DNA from: Diaminobutyricibacter sp049994905 | GTDB lineage: Bacteria > Actinomycetota > Actinomycetes > Actinomycetales > Microbacteriaceae | Length of the DNA: 64,000 bases | NCBI RefSeq assembly: GCF_049994905.1 | Contig: NZ_CP188258.1 | Location: 3,720,001-3,784,000, forward strand | Direction of reading: 5' to 3' | Shown: in pieces, positions 50,580-59,297 of the stretch | How the letters are laid out: each line of letters begins with the position of its first letter | Numbering within the stretch: position 1 is the stretch's first letter | The notes under the pieces: generated by a model | The model's database searches: none | What the model was told of the DNA's origin: nothing | The model's input: only the letters and a program-made list of their open reading frames with translations | Position numbers and translations under genes: made by a program

Positions 50580-52652
50580 ATGACCCAGCCCCACCAACCG
50601 CTCCTGCACGACAGCGTCGTACTGCTGGCCACACCGAGCCAGGCCTGGTCGGAACCGAACGGAGACATTCGCGCGCACGGCATCCAGGGCTTTTACCATT
50701 CCGACCTGCGGGTGCTCGACGAACTCCGCCTCACGGTCGCCGGCGCCGCTCCCGAACACATCGCGACGTCGACGGTGGATGCAACCACCACGGTCTTCAC
50801 CGCACTCCCCCGCGGCGTCGACGACGAGACAGCCGACCCTCGCATTCGCGTCGAGCGTCGCCGCACTGTCGGAACCGACTCGCTCGATGAGTCGATCACC
50901 CTCGTGAACGCTCTTGCCCATCCTGTCCAGACGACCATCGCGGTCGTGCTGCGGGCCGATTTCACCCCGATGCAGGTCGTCAAGTCCGGTCGCCGTGGCA
51001 GCGAGTTCGCGGCCACGGCGGAACAGGACGGCGCCGTCGTCCGGTTCGGTTCGGGCGAGGTCGGAGCGCGACTCGAAGCACCGGATGCCCGGGTGACGCT
51101 CACCTACCGCGACGGTGGTGGTGCGTCGGGAGATGTCCCGGGTGAAGCTCCACGCGGCGACGTCGTCGTCCGCCTCGAGTGGCCGGTCGATGTCGCAGCC
51201 CGCAGCAGCACGACCGTCTCGTGGCGTCTCGTAGTGTCCGATCCGACGACGGTCGTCGCCGGCGCCGAGAGCTCGGCGGACTGGGATGCCGTCACCGTCC
51301 ACGCGGGCGACTCGCGCCTGTCGTCGTGGGTGCGCTCGGCGATCGGCGACCTGCAGGCTCTACGCATGGTCACGCGCGCCCGCCCCGACGACGTGTTCCT
51401 CGCGGCCGGCGCCCCCTGGTTCTTCACCCTGTTCGGTCGCGATTCCATCTGGGCGGCGCGCATGCTGCTCCCGCTCGGCACCGAACTCGCCGCATCGACA
51501 TTGCGCGTCCTGGCAGACCTTCAGGGCACCCGTGTGGTGGCCGAGACCGCCGAGCAGCCCGGCAAGATCATGCACGAGCTTCGGCCCGGTGTCCTGGCCA
51601 TCCCCGGCCTCAACATCACACTTCCCCCGCTCTACTACGGCACCGTCGACGCGACGGCCCTCTGGATCACCCTCGTGCACGACGCATGGAAATGGGGGAT
51701 GGCCGACTCCGAGGTCGAGGCACTGCTGCCGAACCTCGAGGCTGCGCTGGCGTGGATGCGCGACTACGGCGACAGCGACGGCGACGGCTTTCTCGAATAC
51801 GTCGACACCACCGGCCACGGGCTCGCGAACCAGGGCTGGAAGGATTCCGGCGACGCGATCCAGTGGCGTGACGGGACGCTCGCCGAGGGACCGATCGCGC
51901 TCTGCGAGGTGCAGGCGTACGCATACGAGGCCGCGGTCGGCGGTGCGGCGGTCCTCGAACATTTCGGGCGTCCGGGCGACGTCTGGCGTGAGTGGGCTGC
52001 GGCGCTGAAGGCCCGGTTCGCCGAAGCCTTCTGGATCGACTCCCCCGATGGCGCCTACCCGGCCGTCGCCCTCGACGCGCAGAAGCGACGCGTGGACACG
52101 GTCACCAGCAACATCGGTCATCTGCTCGGCACCGGCATCCTCGAGCCCGGCCAGGCCGCCCTCATCGCTCGACGACTCGCGTCGCCCGAACTGGACTCCG
52201 GGTTCGGCCTGCGCACGATGTCCTCCGACTCGGTCGGGTTCTGGCCACTCAGCTACCACGCCGGGTCGGTGTGGACCCACGACACCGCGATCGCGATCGC
52301 CGGTCTCGGCCGCGAAGGGTTCACCGCCGAGGCGCAGTCGCTGATCGAAGGTCTCCTGCGTGCGGCCGACGGCTTCGACTACCGCATGCCGGAACTCCAC
52401 TCCGGCGACTCGACCGCGACGACGTCGTCACCCATCCCCTACCCGGCGGCCTGCCGCCCGCAGGCCTGGTCGGCGGCAGCGGCCATCGCTGTGCTCGGCA
52501 CGCTGCTCGGGCTCGAAGCGGATGCGCAGGCCGGCGAGGTGCGCGTGTCGCCGCTCACGGCATCCGGGACCATCGAGGCTAGCGGGCTGCGCTTCGCCGG
52601 CCGCACGTTTGCGGTCGCCGTCGATGCCGACGGTCGCGTCACGCGCTCGTAG
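50580..52652 (+). CDS. Glycogen debranching enzyme-like protein (amylo-alpha-1,6-glucosidase family)
   Basis: A 690-residue protein without signal peptide. Residues about 10-195 match the N-terminal domain of glycogen-debranching-type proteins (AWSEPNGDIRAHGIQGFYHSDLRVLDELRL). Residues about 235-640 form an (alpha/alpha)6 barrel with GAPWFFTLFGRDSIWAARMLLPLGTELA, DYGDSDGDGFLEYVD and NQGWKDSGDAIQWRDG, which supply the acidic residues of the active site. Actual substrate may be trehalose, glucosylglycerate or an alpha-glucan. ATG 50580 is used; the GTG at 50568 lies too close to the GGAGG. Confidence 0.85.
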   Translation: MTQPHQPLLHDSVVLLATPSQAWSEPNGDIRAHGIQGFYHSDLRVLDELRLTVAGAAPEHIATSTVDATTTVFTALPRGVDDETADPRIRVERRRTVGTDSLDESITLVNALAHPVQTTIAVVLRADFTPMQVVKSGRRGSEFAATAEQDGAVVRFGSGEVGARLEAPDARVTLTYRDGGGASGDVPGEAPRGDVVVRLEWPVDVAARSSTTVSWRLVVSDPTTVVAGAESSADWDAVTVHAGDSRLSSWVRSAIGDLQALRMVTRARPDDVFLAAGAPWFFTLFGRDSIWAARMLLPLGTELAASTLRVLADLQGTRVVAETAEQPGKIMHELRPGVLAIPGLNITLPPLYYGTVDATALWITLVHDAWKWGMADSEVEALLPNLEAALAWMRDYGDSDGDGFLEYVDTTGHGLANQGWKDSGDAIQWRDGTLAEGPIALCEVQAYAYEAAVGGAAVLEHFGRPGDVWREWAAALKARFAEAFWIDSPDGAYPAVALDAQKRRVDTVTSNIGHLLGTGILEPGQAALIARRLASPELDSGFGLRTMSSDSVGFWPLSYHAGSVWTHDTAIAIAGLGREGFTAEAQSLIEGLLRAADGFDYRMPELHSGDSTATTSSPIPYPAACRPQAWSAAAAIAVLGTLLGLEADAQAGEVRVSPLTASGTIEASGLRFAGRTFAVAVDADGRVTRS

Positions 52653-52660
52653 CCGTCTCC

Positions 52661-52720
52661 TGCACACTTTCTGAACGAGCGCACGCGCTGCGACATGGGC
52701 GCTCGTTCAGAACGTGGGCA
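52661..52720. repeat. Family B dispersed palindrome, copy 2
   Basis: TTTCTGAACGAGCGC pairs with GCGCTCGTTCAGAA, flanked by TGCACAC and GTGGGCA, around a GCTGC-containing loop. It starts 8 nt after the debranching-enzyme stop, in a convergent gap with the monooxygenase. The arms have diverged together from copy 1 (GAGCGC replaces TCGTGC on both sides), so the pairing is conserved. Confidence 0.8.
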
Positions 52721-52748
52721 CGGGCGACGGGCTCCGCACGCGCAGAAC

Positions 52749-53822
52749 CTACAGCTGCGCCATGATCTGCCGGGCGATGACACGGCCAGCGCGGTTGGCG
52801 CCGATCGTGCTCGCCTGCGGTCCATACCCCGCGAGGAATATGCGCGGATCCTGCCAGGAGGCTCCGGATGCGACGGTCAGGCCGCCCTTCTTCTCGCGGA
52901 GTCTCAGGGGCGCGAGATGCCGCAACTCGGGGCGGAACCCGGTCGCCCAAATGATCGCATCCACTTCGCTGAAGGTGCCGTCGGGCCAGCGCACTCCGTG
53001 CTCCTCGATCGCGCTGAACATCGGGCGTTCCACCAGCACCCCCCGCGCGATCCCGGCAGCGACGCGCCGCGTGCGCGGCACGCCCGTTCCGCTGACGATG
53101 CTGGGGAGCGCCTCGCCGGCGCGAGCCGCCGCATCCTGTGCCGCAACGGCGGCAACCCCACCCTCGATGGTCAGCTCGGATTCGTCGCGGAATTCGACCG
53201 GGCGGCGCGTCGCCCAGAACAGTTCGGCAGCAACGGTCTCGAGTTCGAGCAGAAAGCCGATCGCCGACGTTCCCCCGCCGACCACGACCACCCGTTTGCC
53301 GGCGAACTCGTCGGCGGCGAGATACGAACTCGTGTGCACGTGACGCCCGCTGAACGTCGTCACACCCGGGTAGTAGGGCACAAAGGGCGCGCCCCACGTG
53401 CCGGTGGCGTTGACGAGCATCCGCGTCGTGGTCTCGCCGAGCGAATGCTCGACGACCAGGTCGGCGCCGCGGTTGAACACACTTGTGACGGTGACCGGGC
53501 GCTGCACGTTCAGCTCGAAGAATTCTTCGTAGCGGCGGTAGTAGCCGGCCACGATGTCCTTCGCCGGAAGCGAGCGGTCGGCTGTCTCGAAGCTGATGCC
53601 CAGCTCGGCCATTCCGGGCAGATCGTTGACCTTGTGTGCACTGCCGAGCTTCAGCGCATCCCACCGGAACTGCCACGCTCCACCGGTGCCGGGGCCGCGG
53701 TCGAAGAGGATGAAATCGACACCGGGAGTAAGCTCGAAACGCTTCAGGTAGTACGCGACCGCGAGCCCGGCCTGGCCTGCGCCAACGATCACCACCTGGG
53801 TTTCGTTACTGCTCGTGGTCAC
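52749..53822 (-). CDS. FAD-dependent NAD(P)H monooxygenase-like protein
   Basis: A 357-residue flavoprotein. The FAD motif is VVIVGAGQAGLAVAYYL (9-25), the NADPH motif is VVVVGGGTSAIGFLLEL (about 178-194), and ATGFRPELRHL ends the core, as in class B flavin monooxygenases and YUCCA/CzcO-like oxidoreductases. The FxGxxxHxxxY/W fingerprint appears as FSGRHVHTSSYL. Substrate unknown. GTG start. It is divergent from DUF3073 across a gap with an AAACTAG dyad. Confidence 0.83.
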   Translation of the reverse strand: MTTSSNETQVVIVGAGQAGLAVAYYLKRFELTPGVDFILFDRGPGTGGAWQFRWDALKLGSAHKVNDLPGMAELGISFETADRSLPAKDIVAGYYRRYEEFFELNVQRPVTVTSVFNRGADLVVEHSLGETTTRMLVNATGTWGAPFVPYYPGVTTFSGRHVHTSSYLAADEFAGKRVVVVGGGTSAIGFLLELETVAAELFWATRRPVEFRDESELTIEGGVAAVAAQDAAARAGEALPSIVSGTGVPRTRRVAAGIARGVLVERPMFSAIEEHGVRWPDGTFSEVDAIIWATGFRPELRHLAPLRLREKKGGLTVASGASWQDPRIFLAGYGPQASTIGANRAGRVIARQIMAQL

Positions 53823-53881
53823 GCCTCATCCCATCATGATTCCCTGTGCGGCACACAAGGGCGCACAGGGCCCTGCATGCT

Positions 53882-53898
53882 AAACTAGCCGCTAGTTT
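53882..53898. promoter_or_regulatory. AAACTAG-CCG-CTAGTTT dyad between monooxygenase and DUF3073 genes
   Basis: A perfect 7-bp inverted repeat with a 3-nt centre, AT-rich, lying between two divergent genes. It looks like an operator, with TAAACT a possible -10 for the DUF3073 gene. Confidence 0.5.
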
Positions 53899-53919
53899 TC
53901 ACTGTTCCTGTTCGGTAGC

Positions 53920-53943
53920 CCGAGTGGCTCATTGCCCACTCGG
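53920..53943 (+). other. Leader hairpin before DUF3073
   Basis: CCGAGTGG (53920-53927) pairs with CCACTCGG (53936-53943) with an 8-nt loop, 24 nt before the DUF3073 ATG. It would lie in the mRNA leader if transcription starts near 53890. Confidence 0.45.
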
Positions 53944-53967
53944 CCTGGCATCGTAAGGGGGTCACGC

Positions 53968-54183
53968 ATGGGGCGCGGCCGTCAAAAAGCAAAGCACACC
54001 AAGATCGCGCGCGAGCTGAAGTCGTTCAGCCCTGACGTGAACTACGACGCGCTCGAGCGTGAGCTTACCGGGCACTCGCACAACGACGACCAGTATGCCG
54101 CGTGGGCTGACTACGAGCCAGAAGGCTACGGGAACAGCAGCACCGACACATACGAAGAAGAAGACCAGCCCAAGCGGGCCTGA
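53968..54183 (+). CDS. DUF3073 family protein
   Basis: A 71-residue protein beginning MGRGRQKAKHTKIARELK and continuing SFSPDVNYDALERELTG, the diagnostic sequence of DUF3073, a small actinobacterial family of unknown function. The basic N-terminus suggests nucleic-acid contact, and the tail is acidic (YEEEDQPKRA). AAGGGGGT before the ATG at 53968 fixes the start. Confidence 0.93.
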   Translation: MGRGRQKAKHTKIARELKSFSPDVNYDALERELTGHSHNDDQYAAWADYEPEGYGNSSTDTYEEEDQPKRA

Positions 54184-54188
54184 GCGCT

Positions 54189-54230
54189 GGAGCTGAAAGG
54201 ATCGCATCGCGATCCCGCGACGCCAGCTCC
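54189..54230. terminator. Nested hairpin between convergent DUF3073 and response-regulator genes
   Basis: Outer arms GGAGCTG (54189-54195) and CAGCTCC (54224-54230), inner arms GGATCGC (54199-54205) and GCGATCC (54209-54215), both perfect. It lies 6 nt past the DUF3073 stop and 22 nt from the regulator stop, so it probably ends both transcripts. Confidence 0.6.
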
Positions 54231-54251
54231 GAGGCAGCTACGCCGACTCGG

Positions 54252-54866
54252 TCAAAGCCATCCCTTCTCGGCGGCGATCCCGACGGCCTCCGAGCGGTTG
54301 CGCGCGCCCGTCTTGCCGATGGCGCTCGACAGGTGATTGCGCACGGTCCCTTCCGACAGGTGCAGCTCCCCCGCGAGGTCGGCGATCGACCCGCCTTTAC
54401 GCGCCACCACCAGCACTTCGGTCTCACGTGGGGTGAGCGGTGAGTTGCCGGATGCCAGGGACTCGGCGGCGAGGGCCGGGTCGACGACACGCAGGCCGGC
54501 CGCGACGCGCCTGACCGCATCCGCCAGCTGACCCGACGGGGTGTCTTTCACTACGAAGCCGGACGCGCCGGCTTCCATCGCGCGCCGCAGGTAGCCGGGA
54601 CGCCCGAAGGTCGTCACGATGAGCGACCGGCACCGCGGAAGCTCGCGCGCGAGCTCGGCAGCAGCGGCGATGCCGTCGAGGCCGGGCATCTCCACGTCGA
54701 GCAGCGCGACATCCGCCGCAGAGCGCCGCGCCGCCTCGACGACGTCGTCCCCCCGGCCGACCTGCACCACGACGGTGAGATCGGGTTCGAGGTCGAGCAG
54801 CGCCGCGAGGGCGCCGCGAACGAGAGCCTGGTCGTCGGCGAGCAGGAGCCGGATCGGTTCGGTCAC
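54252..54866 (-). CDS. NarL/DesR-type response regulator
   Basis: A 204-residue two-component regulator. The receiver domain has the acidic pair DD (11-12), phospho-acceptor D57 in ALLDVEMPG, a threonine in VTTFG and a lysine in VVKD. The LuxR-type helix-turn-helix is LTPRETEVLVVARKGGSIADLAGELHLSEGTVRNHLSSAIGKTGARNRSEAVGIA (about 144-198). Its GTG overlaps the kinase stop, and it presumably controls the ABC transporter genes at the head of the operon. Confidence 0.94.
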   Translation of the reverse strand: MTEPIRLLLADDQALVRGALAALLDLEPDLTVVVQVGRGDDVVEAARRSAADVALLDVEMPGLDGIAAAAELARELPRCRSLIVTTFGRPGYLRRAMEAGASGFVVKDTPSGQLADAVRRVAAGLRVVDPALAAESLASGNSPLTPRETEVLVVARKGGSIADLAGELHLSEGTVRNHLSSAIGKTGARNRSEAVGIAAEKGWL

Positions 54867-56047
54867 TCGGCCGCCTTTCGCACGCTGAGCTGAAAGCCGC
54901 CGTGGATGCTGGGGCCGGCCATCACGCGCGCCCCGGCCGCCTTCGCCCGCGCGACCAGGCCATCCAGACCGTTGCCGGCGCGCTGGGCGATCGGGGCGCC
55001 GTCCGCACCGACGACGCCGACCATCCCGGCCCCGCGTCCGTCGTCGGAGACGACGAGCGAGTCGTCGGTCAGCTCGACCCAGCAGTTCGACGCACCCGAA
55101 TGACGGATGACGTTGGTCACCCCTTCGCGCAGCACCCAGCCGAACAGCTCGCGCAGCTGCGGCTGCACGAGCTCACCGTTGCGCGGCAGGTGCGCGTCGA
55201 TGTCGGCGGCGGCGAGCGCCGTGTGAGCCGCGGCGAGCTCGGTGGACAGGCTCATCTCGCGGTAGCCCGCGACGGCCGCGCGCAGGTCGGTCAGCGCGGC
55301 GCGCGAGAGCCGTTCGATGTCGGCGATCTCGGCTTCCGCACGCTCGGGGTCGAGGGTGACGAGCCGGCGCGCGAGCTCCGATTTCACTGTCACGACGGTC
55401 AGGGTGTGGCCGAGCACGTCGTGCATGTCGCGGGAGAACCGCGCGCGCTCCTCGACCACGGCGAGGCGCGCAACCTCGCTCTGCGCCTGGCGCAGCTCAC
55501 GCACGGTTCGCATCTGGCGGTTCAGCCCGAACATCATCGACGTCACCGAGAAGGTGATGATGCCCGACCACGCAGCACTGTCCGTGAACCCGGTGAGCAC
55601 GCCGTAGATCAGGGGAATCAGGATGAGCACCGCCGTGAAGATCGCGACGATCACGAACTCTTCGAAGACGGCCGCGGAGACGACGGCGACCAGTACCCAG
55701 AGCCAGAATGCCGTGCCTCCGAGCAGCGGGAAGAATACGAACGACAGAGCCCAGTATGCAGCGACCGCGATGATGCGGTCGCGCAGGGGCGCCCACCAGA
55801 CCATCGGTGCGAGGAAGACGAAGATCCCGCAGTACACGACGAGCAGGACGGTCGCTGCGACCTTCTCCGGAACGGTGCCGGGCGACAGCCAGACGGCGAC
55901 GACAGTGAGAGCCTGGTAGAGCAGGCCGAAGCAGGCTCCGATGTACCACCCGCGGGTCGCCCGGTCGGTCATGGACTGTCGGGCGTTGCCCCACCATTCG
56001 TCCCAGCTGGCAGGACGCTCCGCCGAGGTGCGGGAGGCCAGATCCAT
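54863..56047 (-). CDS. DesK/NarL-family sensor histidine kinase
   Basis: A 394-residue membrane kinase. About five to six helices (30-175) are followed by a HisKA_3 dimerisation domain with H209 in ARFSRDMHDVLGHTLTVV, then a HATPase_c domain with REGVTNVIRHSGAS (N box) and VVSDDGRGAGM. No large outer loop, so the signal is probably sensed within the membrane. The ATG at 56045-56047 is preferred over an upstream ATG because the extra residues overlap the permease end. The operon order is ATPase, permease, kinase, regulator. Confidence 0.93.
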   Translation of the reverse strand: MDLASRTSAERPASWDEWWGNARQSMTDRATRGWYIGACFGLLYQALTVVAVWLSPGTVPEKVAATVLLVVYCGIFVFLAPMVWWAPLRDRIIAVAAYWALSFVFFPLLGGTAFWLWVLVAVVSAAVFEEFVIVAIFTAVLILIPLIYGVLTGFTDSAAWSGIITFSVTSMMFGLNRQMRTVRELRQAQSEVARLAVVEERARFSRDMHDVLGHTLTVVTVKSELARRLVTLDPERAEAEIADIERLSRAALTDLRAAVAGYREMSLSTELAAAHTALAAADIDAHLPRNGELVQPQLRELFGWVLREGVTNVIRHSGASNCWVELTDDSLVVSDDGRGAGMVGVVGADGAPIAQRAGNGLDGLVARAKAAGARVMAGPSIHGGFQLSVRKAAE

Positions 56048-56093
56048 ACCGATCACTGTAGACCGGGCCGACCTGGCCTCGTACGCACCGGCG

Positions 56094-56837
56094 TCAGCTG
56101 CGCGCGGCATCCCGGCGGTACCGCCAGATGATGAACCCGGCCAGCGCGAGGGTCCAGGCGAGGAGCACCAGAGCAGGCGTCAGGATGTCGCCCGACTGGT
56201 GCGCCCCCATCTGCCCGATGCGATTCAACCAGTACGACGGGACCGCCTGCGCGACGTTCGCGACCCAGGCCGGGAATATCTGCAGCGGAATCCACAGCCC
56301 ACCCAGCACGGCCATCCCCATGAACACCGCCATGAAGAGCGGCTGCGCGTACTCGGGCTTCGCGAACTGCCCGATCAGGATGCCGAGGAGCGAGAACGGG
56401 AGGATGCCGATCCAGAGACCCAGGCCCGCGGTCATCCAGTTCATCGGCGGCAGGGACGAGTGGTAGAGCAGCACCGAGACGGTGAAGATCACGATGATCG
56501 AGACGAGGCCCATCAGCATCGCCGTGATCATCTTCGAGACCAGGTAGCCGGTTCCGCTGAGCGGCGTGATGCGCAGCTGACGGTTCCAGCCGATGGATCG
56601 TTCGGTCACGATGTTGAACGCCTGCGAGAGCGCAGCCATCATTCCGCCGTAGCCGGCGACCTGGACGGTCGTCACGACGATCCACGGAAGCTTGGTGACG
56701 GCATCCACCTGGCCTGCCCCACCGAAGGTGCCGCCGAACGCGACGAGCATCACCAGCGGAACGGCCAGGGTGAAGATCATCGAGCGCGCATTCTTGATCT
56801 GCCGGAACGACTCGAGCCCGACGTAGGCGATGCTCAT
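56094..56837 (-). CDS. ABC-2 type transporter permease
   Basis: A 247-residue membrane protein with six helices, SIGWNRQLRITPLSGTGYLVSKMI in the cytoplasmic loop and the ABC-2 family end WVANVAQAVPSYWLNRIGQMG. It pairs with the ATPase to form an exporter, often for antimicrobials or membrane components. The ATG at 56835-56837 overlaps the ATPase stop (ATGA). The kinase gene starts 46 nt further on. Confidence 0.92.
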   Translation of the reverse strand: MSIAYVGLESFRQIKNARSMIFTLAVPLVMLVAFGGTFGGAGQVDAVTKLPWIVVTTVQVAGYGGMMAALSQAFNIVTERSIGWNRQLRITPLSGTGYLVSKMITAMLMGLVSIIVIFTVSVLLYHSSLPPMNWMTAGLGLWIGILPFSLLGILIGQFAKPEYAQPLFMAVFMGMAVLGGLWIPLQIFPAWVANVAQAVPSYWLNRIGQMGAHQSGDILTPALVLLAWTLALAGFIIWRYRRDAARS

Positions 56838-57787
56838 GATGCGACCTCTTCCAGGTGTGCGGCGGCCGGTCCACCCTCGGTGAACTCGGATCGGCCCTCG
56901 GTGAGTGCGAGGAACGCGTCGTCCATGGTGTGCGACGTCACCTCGATGTCGTGGATGTCCTGGTACGCGCTCAGGAGGCTCCGCAGCGTCGCATCCGAGT
57001 CGTCGCTCACGAGCGTGAACTGGCTGCCTCGATGCTCGAAGCTGCGCACCCCGGGCAGCCCGGTGAACTCCTGCTCGATGTCCGGGTTCCAGGCGAAGTC
57101 GGCGTTCGCCCTGATGCGGCGACCCGACACGACGGCCTTCACTTCGGTGGGGGTGCCGTCGGCGACGACGCGGCCGGCGCTCAGCATGACGATGCGGTCG
57201 GCGTACGAGTCGGCCTCGTCCAGGTAGTGGGTGGCGAAGACGACGGTGCGGCCCTCGTCGGTGAACTCGCGCATGGACTGCCAGAACGTACGCCGCGCTT
57301 CGACATCCATTGCCGCGGTCGGCTCGTCGAGGAACAGCAGGTCGGGGTTCGAGACGACAGCGACGGCGAACCGTGCGCGCTGCATCTGGCCGCCGGACAG
57401 CTTGCTGACTTTCTGCTTCGCGATCTCGGTGCACCGCGCGCGGGCGAGCGCCTCGTCGACGGGCAGCGGATGCCGGTGCACGCTGGCGACGAGTGCGACG
57501 CTCTGCGCGACGGTGAGGGTCGGCAGCAGTGCGCCGCCCTGCAGCATGGCGCCGACGCGACCGCTCTCGATCGCGGACCGCGGGTTCGCGCCGAAGAGCT
57601 CGGCGGCTCCGCTTGTCGGATGGGCGAGCCCGAGTGCCAGGTCGATGGTCGTCGACTTGCCGGCGCCGTTCGGCCCGAGAAGGGCGACGACTTCGCCCGG
57701 TTCGATGGTGAGGCTGACTCCATTGACCGCCTGGATGTGTCCGAACGACTTCTTCAGGTCGGTGAGCTGGATGGCTGGTGTGTTCAC
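56834..57787 (-). CDS. ABC transporter ATP-binding protein
   Basis: A 317-residue ATPase. Walker A is LLGPNGAGKSTT, the Q-loop is GAMLQGGALLP, the signature is VSKLSGGQMQRARFAVA, Walker B is PDLLFLDEPTAAMD and the switch histidine is in FATHYLDEAD. A C-terminal extension of about 90 residues is typical of drug or lipid exporters of the DrrA/NodI type. GTG 57787 is the start (VNTPAIQLTDLKKSF); an upstream start would add 14 residues without support. Confidence 0.93.
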   Translation of the reverse strand: MNTPAIQLTDLKKSFGHIQAVNGVSLTIEPGEVVALLGPNGAGKSTTIDLALGLAHPTSGAAELFGANPRSAIESGRVGAMLQGGALLPTLTVAQSVALVASVHRHPLPVDEALARARCTEIAKQKVSKLSGGQMQRARFAVAVVSNPDLLFLDEPTAAMDVEARRTFWQSMREFTDEGRTVVFATHYLDEADSYADRIVMLSAGRVVADGTPTEVKAVVSGRRIRANADFAWNPDIEQEFTGLPGVRSFEHRGSQFTLVSDDSDATLRSLLSAYQDIHDIEVTSHTMDDAFLALTEGRSEFTEGGPAAAHLEEVAS

Positions 57788-57879
57788 CTTTTCAGCATCG
57801 TGCGGCGCGCGGAGTCGTGCGCACCCCATCCGTCAGGTTCTCCCCGTGACGTATGTCACGCGCTCGTGTGCGTGGGGGC

Positions 57880-57940
57880 GTCGAGCACAGGGAAAAGCAC
57901 CCCAAATCGGCGATTTGGCGTGCTTCTTCCTGTGCTCGAC
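57880..57940. repeat. Family A dispersed palindrome, copy 2
   Basis: A 61-nt palindrome centred on base 57910. GTCGAGCACAGG pairs perfectly with CCTGTGCTCGAC, and AAGCACCCCAAATCG pairs with CGATTTGGCGTGCTT with one mismatch. It shares its centre and ends with copy 1 at 46958-47013. It lies 28 nt past the purM stop and may double as a terminator. Confidence 0.8.
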
Positions 57941-57968
57941 GGGCGGGGCGCGGGGTGCCCGCGGGGAG

Positions 57969-59090
57969 TCAGGCAGCGTACGCGCCGACGAGGCGCACGG
58001 CCCCGCCGTCGACACCCTTCGCGCCCTGCTCGAAGCCGGCCAGATCGCGGGCCGACGTGTGGATGGTCCCAACCGGCCATGACGGGATGCCGTCGGCCGT
58101 GAGCGCGGCGGCCACCGCATCCGCCGACGCGGCCTCGACGACGGCGAACATGCCGATGCCGAGGTTCCAGGTTCCCTCGCTGGACTCGAGAGTCGAGCCG
58201 GCGAGGTCGCTCAGTACGCGGAACACCGGCAGCGGCGACCAGGTGGAGCGGTCGACTTCGACCCAGGAACCGCGCGGGAGCACGCGGGCGAGGTTGGCGG
58301 CGATGCCGCCCCCCGTGACATGGCTCAGTGAATGGACGGCGCCCGCCAGCGCAGGGTCGCCGAGGATGCGCAACAACGGGCTCGTGTACAGGCGGGTCGG
58401 CTCGAGGAGCACTTCGCCGACGACCCCTTCGAACTCGTCGGAACGATCGGTGAAGCCGATTCCCCGCTTCGACAGGATGTGACGCACCAGCGAGAAGCCG
58501 TTCGAGTGGAGACCTGAGGAGGCGAGGGCGACCACGACGTCACCGTCACGCACGCGGTCGGCGCCGAGCACAGCATCCGCTTCGACAGCGCCCACGGCTG
58601 CGCCGGCCACGTCGTAGTCGTCGGGGCCGAGGAGTCCCGGGTGCTCTGCGGTCTCGCCGCCGACCAGGGCGGTGCCGGTCTCGGCGCAGGCGCGGGCGAT
58701 TCCGGCGACGATGTCGGCGATGCGCGAAGGCACGACCTTTCCGCAGGCGATGTAGTCGGTCATGAACAGGGGTTTCGCCCCGACGACGACGATGTCGTCG
58801 ACGACCATGCCGACGAGGTCCTGCCCGATGGTGTCGTGTTTGTCGAGGGCCTGGGCGATGGCGACCTTCGTGCCGACCCCGTCGGTTGAGGTCGCGAGCA
58901 GCGGGTGGGTGAAGGCCTTGAGCACGGACACGTCGAAGAGCCCGGCGAACCCGCCTACGCCTCCGAGCACCTCGGGGCCGTGGGTGCGCGAAACCGCTGA
59001 CTTCATCAGCTCGACGGCGAGGTCACCCGCCGCAGTGTCAACGCCGGCTTCGGCGTAGGAGGACGTGGCGGATGCGGGCTGTTCGGTCAC
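57969..59090 (-). CDS. purM: Phosphoribosylformylglycinamidine cyclo-ligase (AIR synthetase)
   Basis: A 373-residue enzyme of purine synthesis that closes the imidazole ring of AIR using ATP. SYAEAGVDTAAGD opens the protein; STDGVGTKVAIA, GETAEHPG and HVTGGGIAANLARVLP are the substrate and ATP-site motifs. Full length. GTG start. It lies 207 nt after purF on the same strand, separated by a family B palindrome, so the two may not share one uninterrupted transcript. Confidence 0.97.
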   Translation of the reverse strand: MTEQPASATSSYAEAGVDTAAGDLAVELMKSAVSRTHGPEVLGGVGGFAGLFDVSVLKAFTHPLLATSTDGVGTKVAIAQALDKHDTIGQDLVGMVVDDIVVVGAKPLFMTDYIACGKVVPSRIADIVAGIARACAETGTALVGGETAEHPGLLGPDDYDVAGAAVGAVEADAVLGADRVRDGDVVVALASSGLHSNGFSLVRHILSKRGIGFTDRSDEFEGVVGEVLLEPTRLYTSPLLRILGDPALAGAVHSLSHVTGGGIAANLARVLPRGSWVEVDRSTWSPLPVFRVLSDLAGSTLESSEGTWNLGIGMFAVVEAASADAVAAALTADGIPSWPVGTIHTSARDLAGFEQGAKGVDGGAVRLVGAYAA

Positions 59091-59140
59091 GCTTCAAGAG
59101 TACCGGGCCGGATCACTGCGGCCGGCCCCGCGGGTTGCCC

Positions 59141-59205
59141 GTGCACACCTTCTGAACGTGTGCACAGGATGCAGCACGTGCAGGTGTTCAGAACCTGTGC
59201 ACAGG
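59141..59205. repeat. Family B dispersed palindrome, copy 3
   Basis: GTGCACACCTTCTGAACGTG pairs with the complementary arm ending GTTCAGAACCTGTGCAC, around an ATGCAGCA loop. It has the same TTCTGAAC/GTTCAGAA core and GTGCAC ends as the copies at 50415 and 52661. It lies between purF (stop 59298) and purM (start 59090), downstream of purF in transcription order. Confidence 0.8.
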
Positions 59206-59297
59206 CGGCTTCCCCGCGCAGCGGCCGCGACGCGAAAGGCGCCGAAAAGCGGCGACGCCAAAGGCGCCGCAAAGCGGAGCGCGGCACGGCCGCGCGG

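Noticed and set aside
53915..53950. tRNA-like fold in front of DUF3073
   Set aside because: Only a single hairpin; no acceptor, D or T arms and no GTTCNANNC T-loop.
59215..59297. Repeated GGCGCCG-AAAG-type sequence after purF as a mobile element end
   Set aside because: Short GGCGCC-rich repeats only, no terminal inverted repeats or transposase; ordinary GC-rich spacer next to a family B palindrome.
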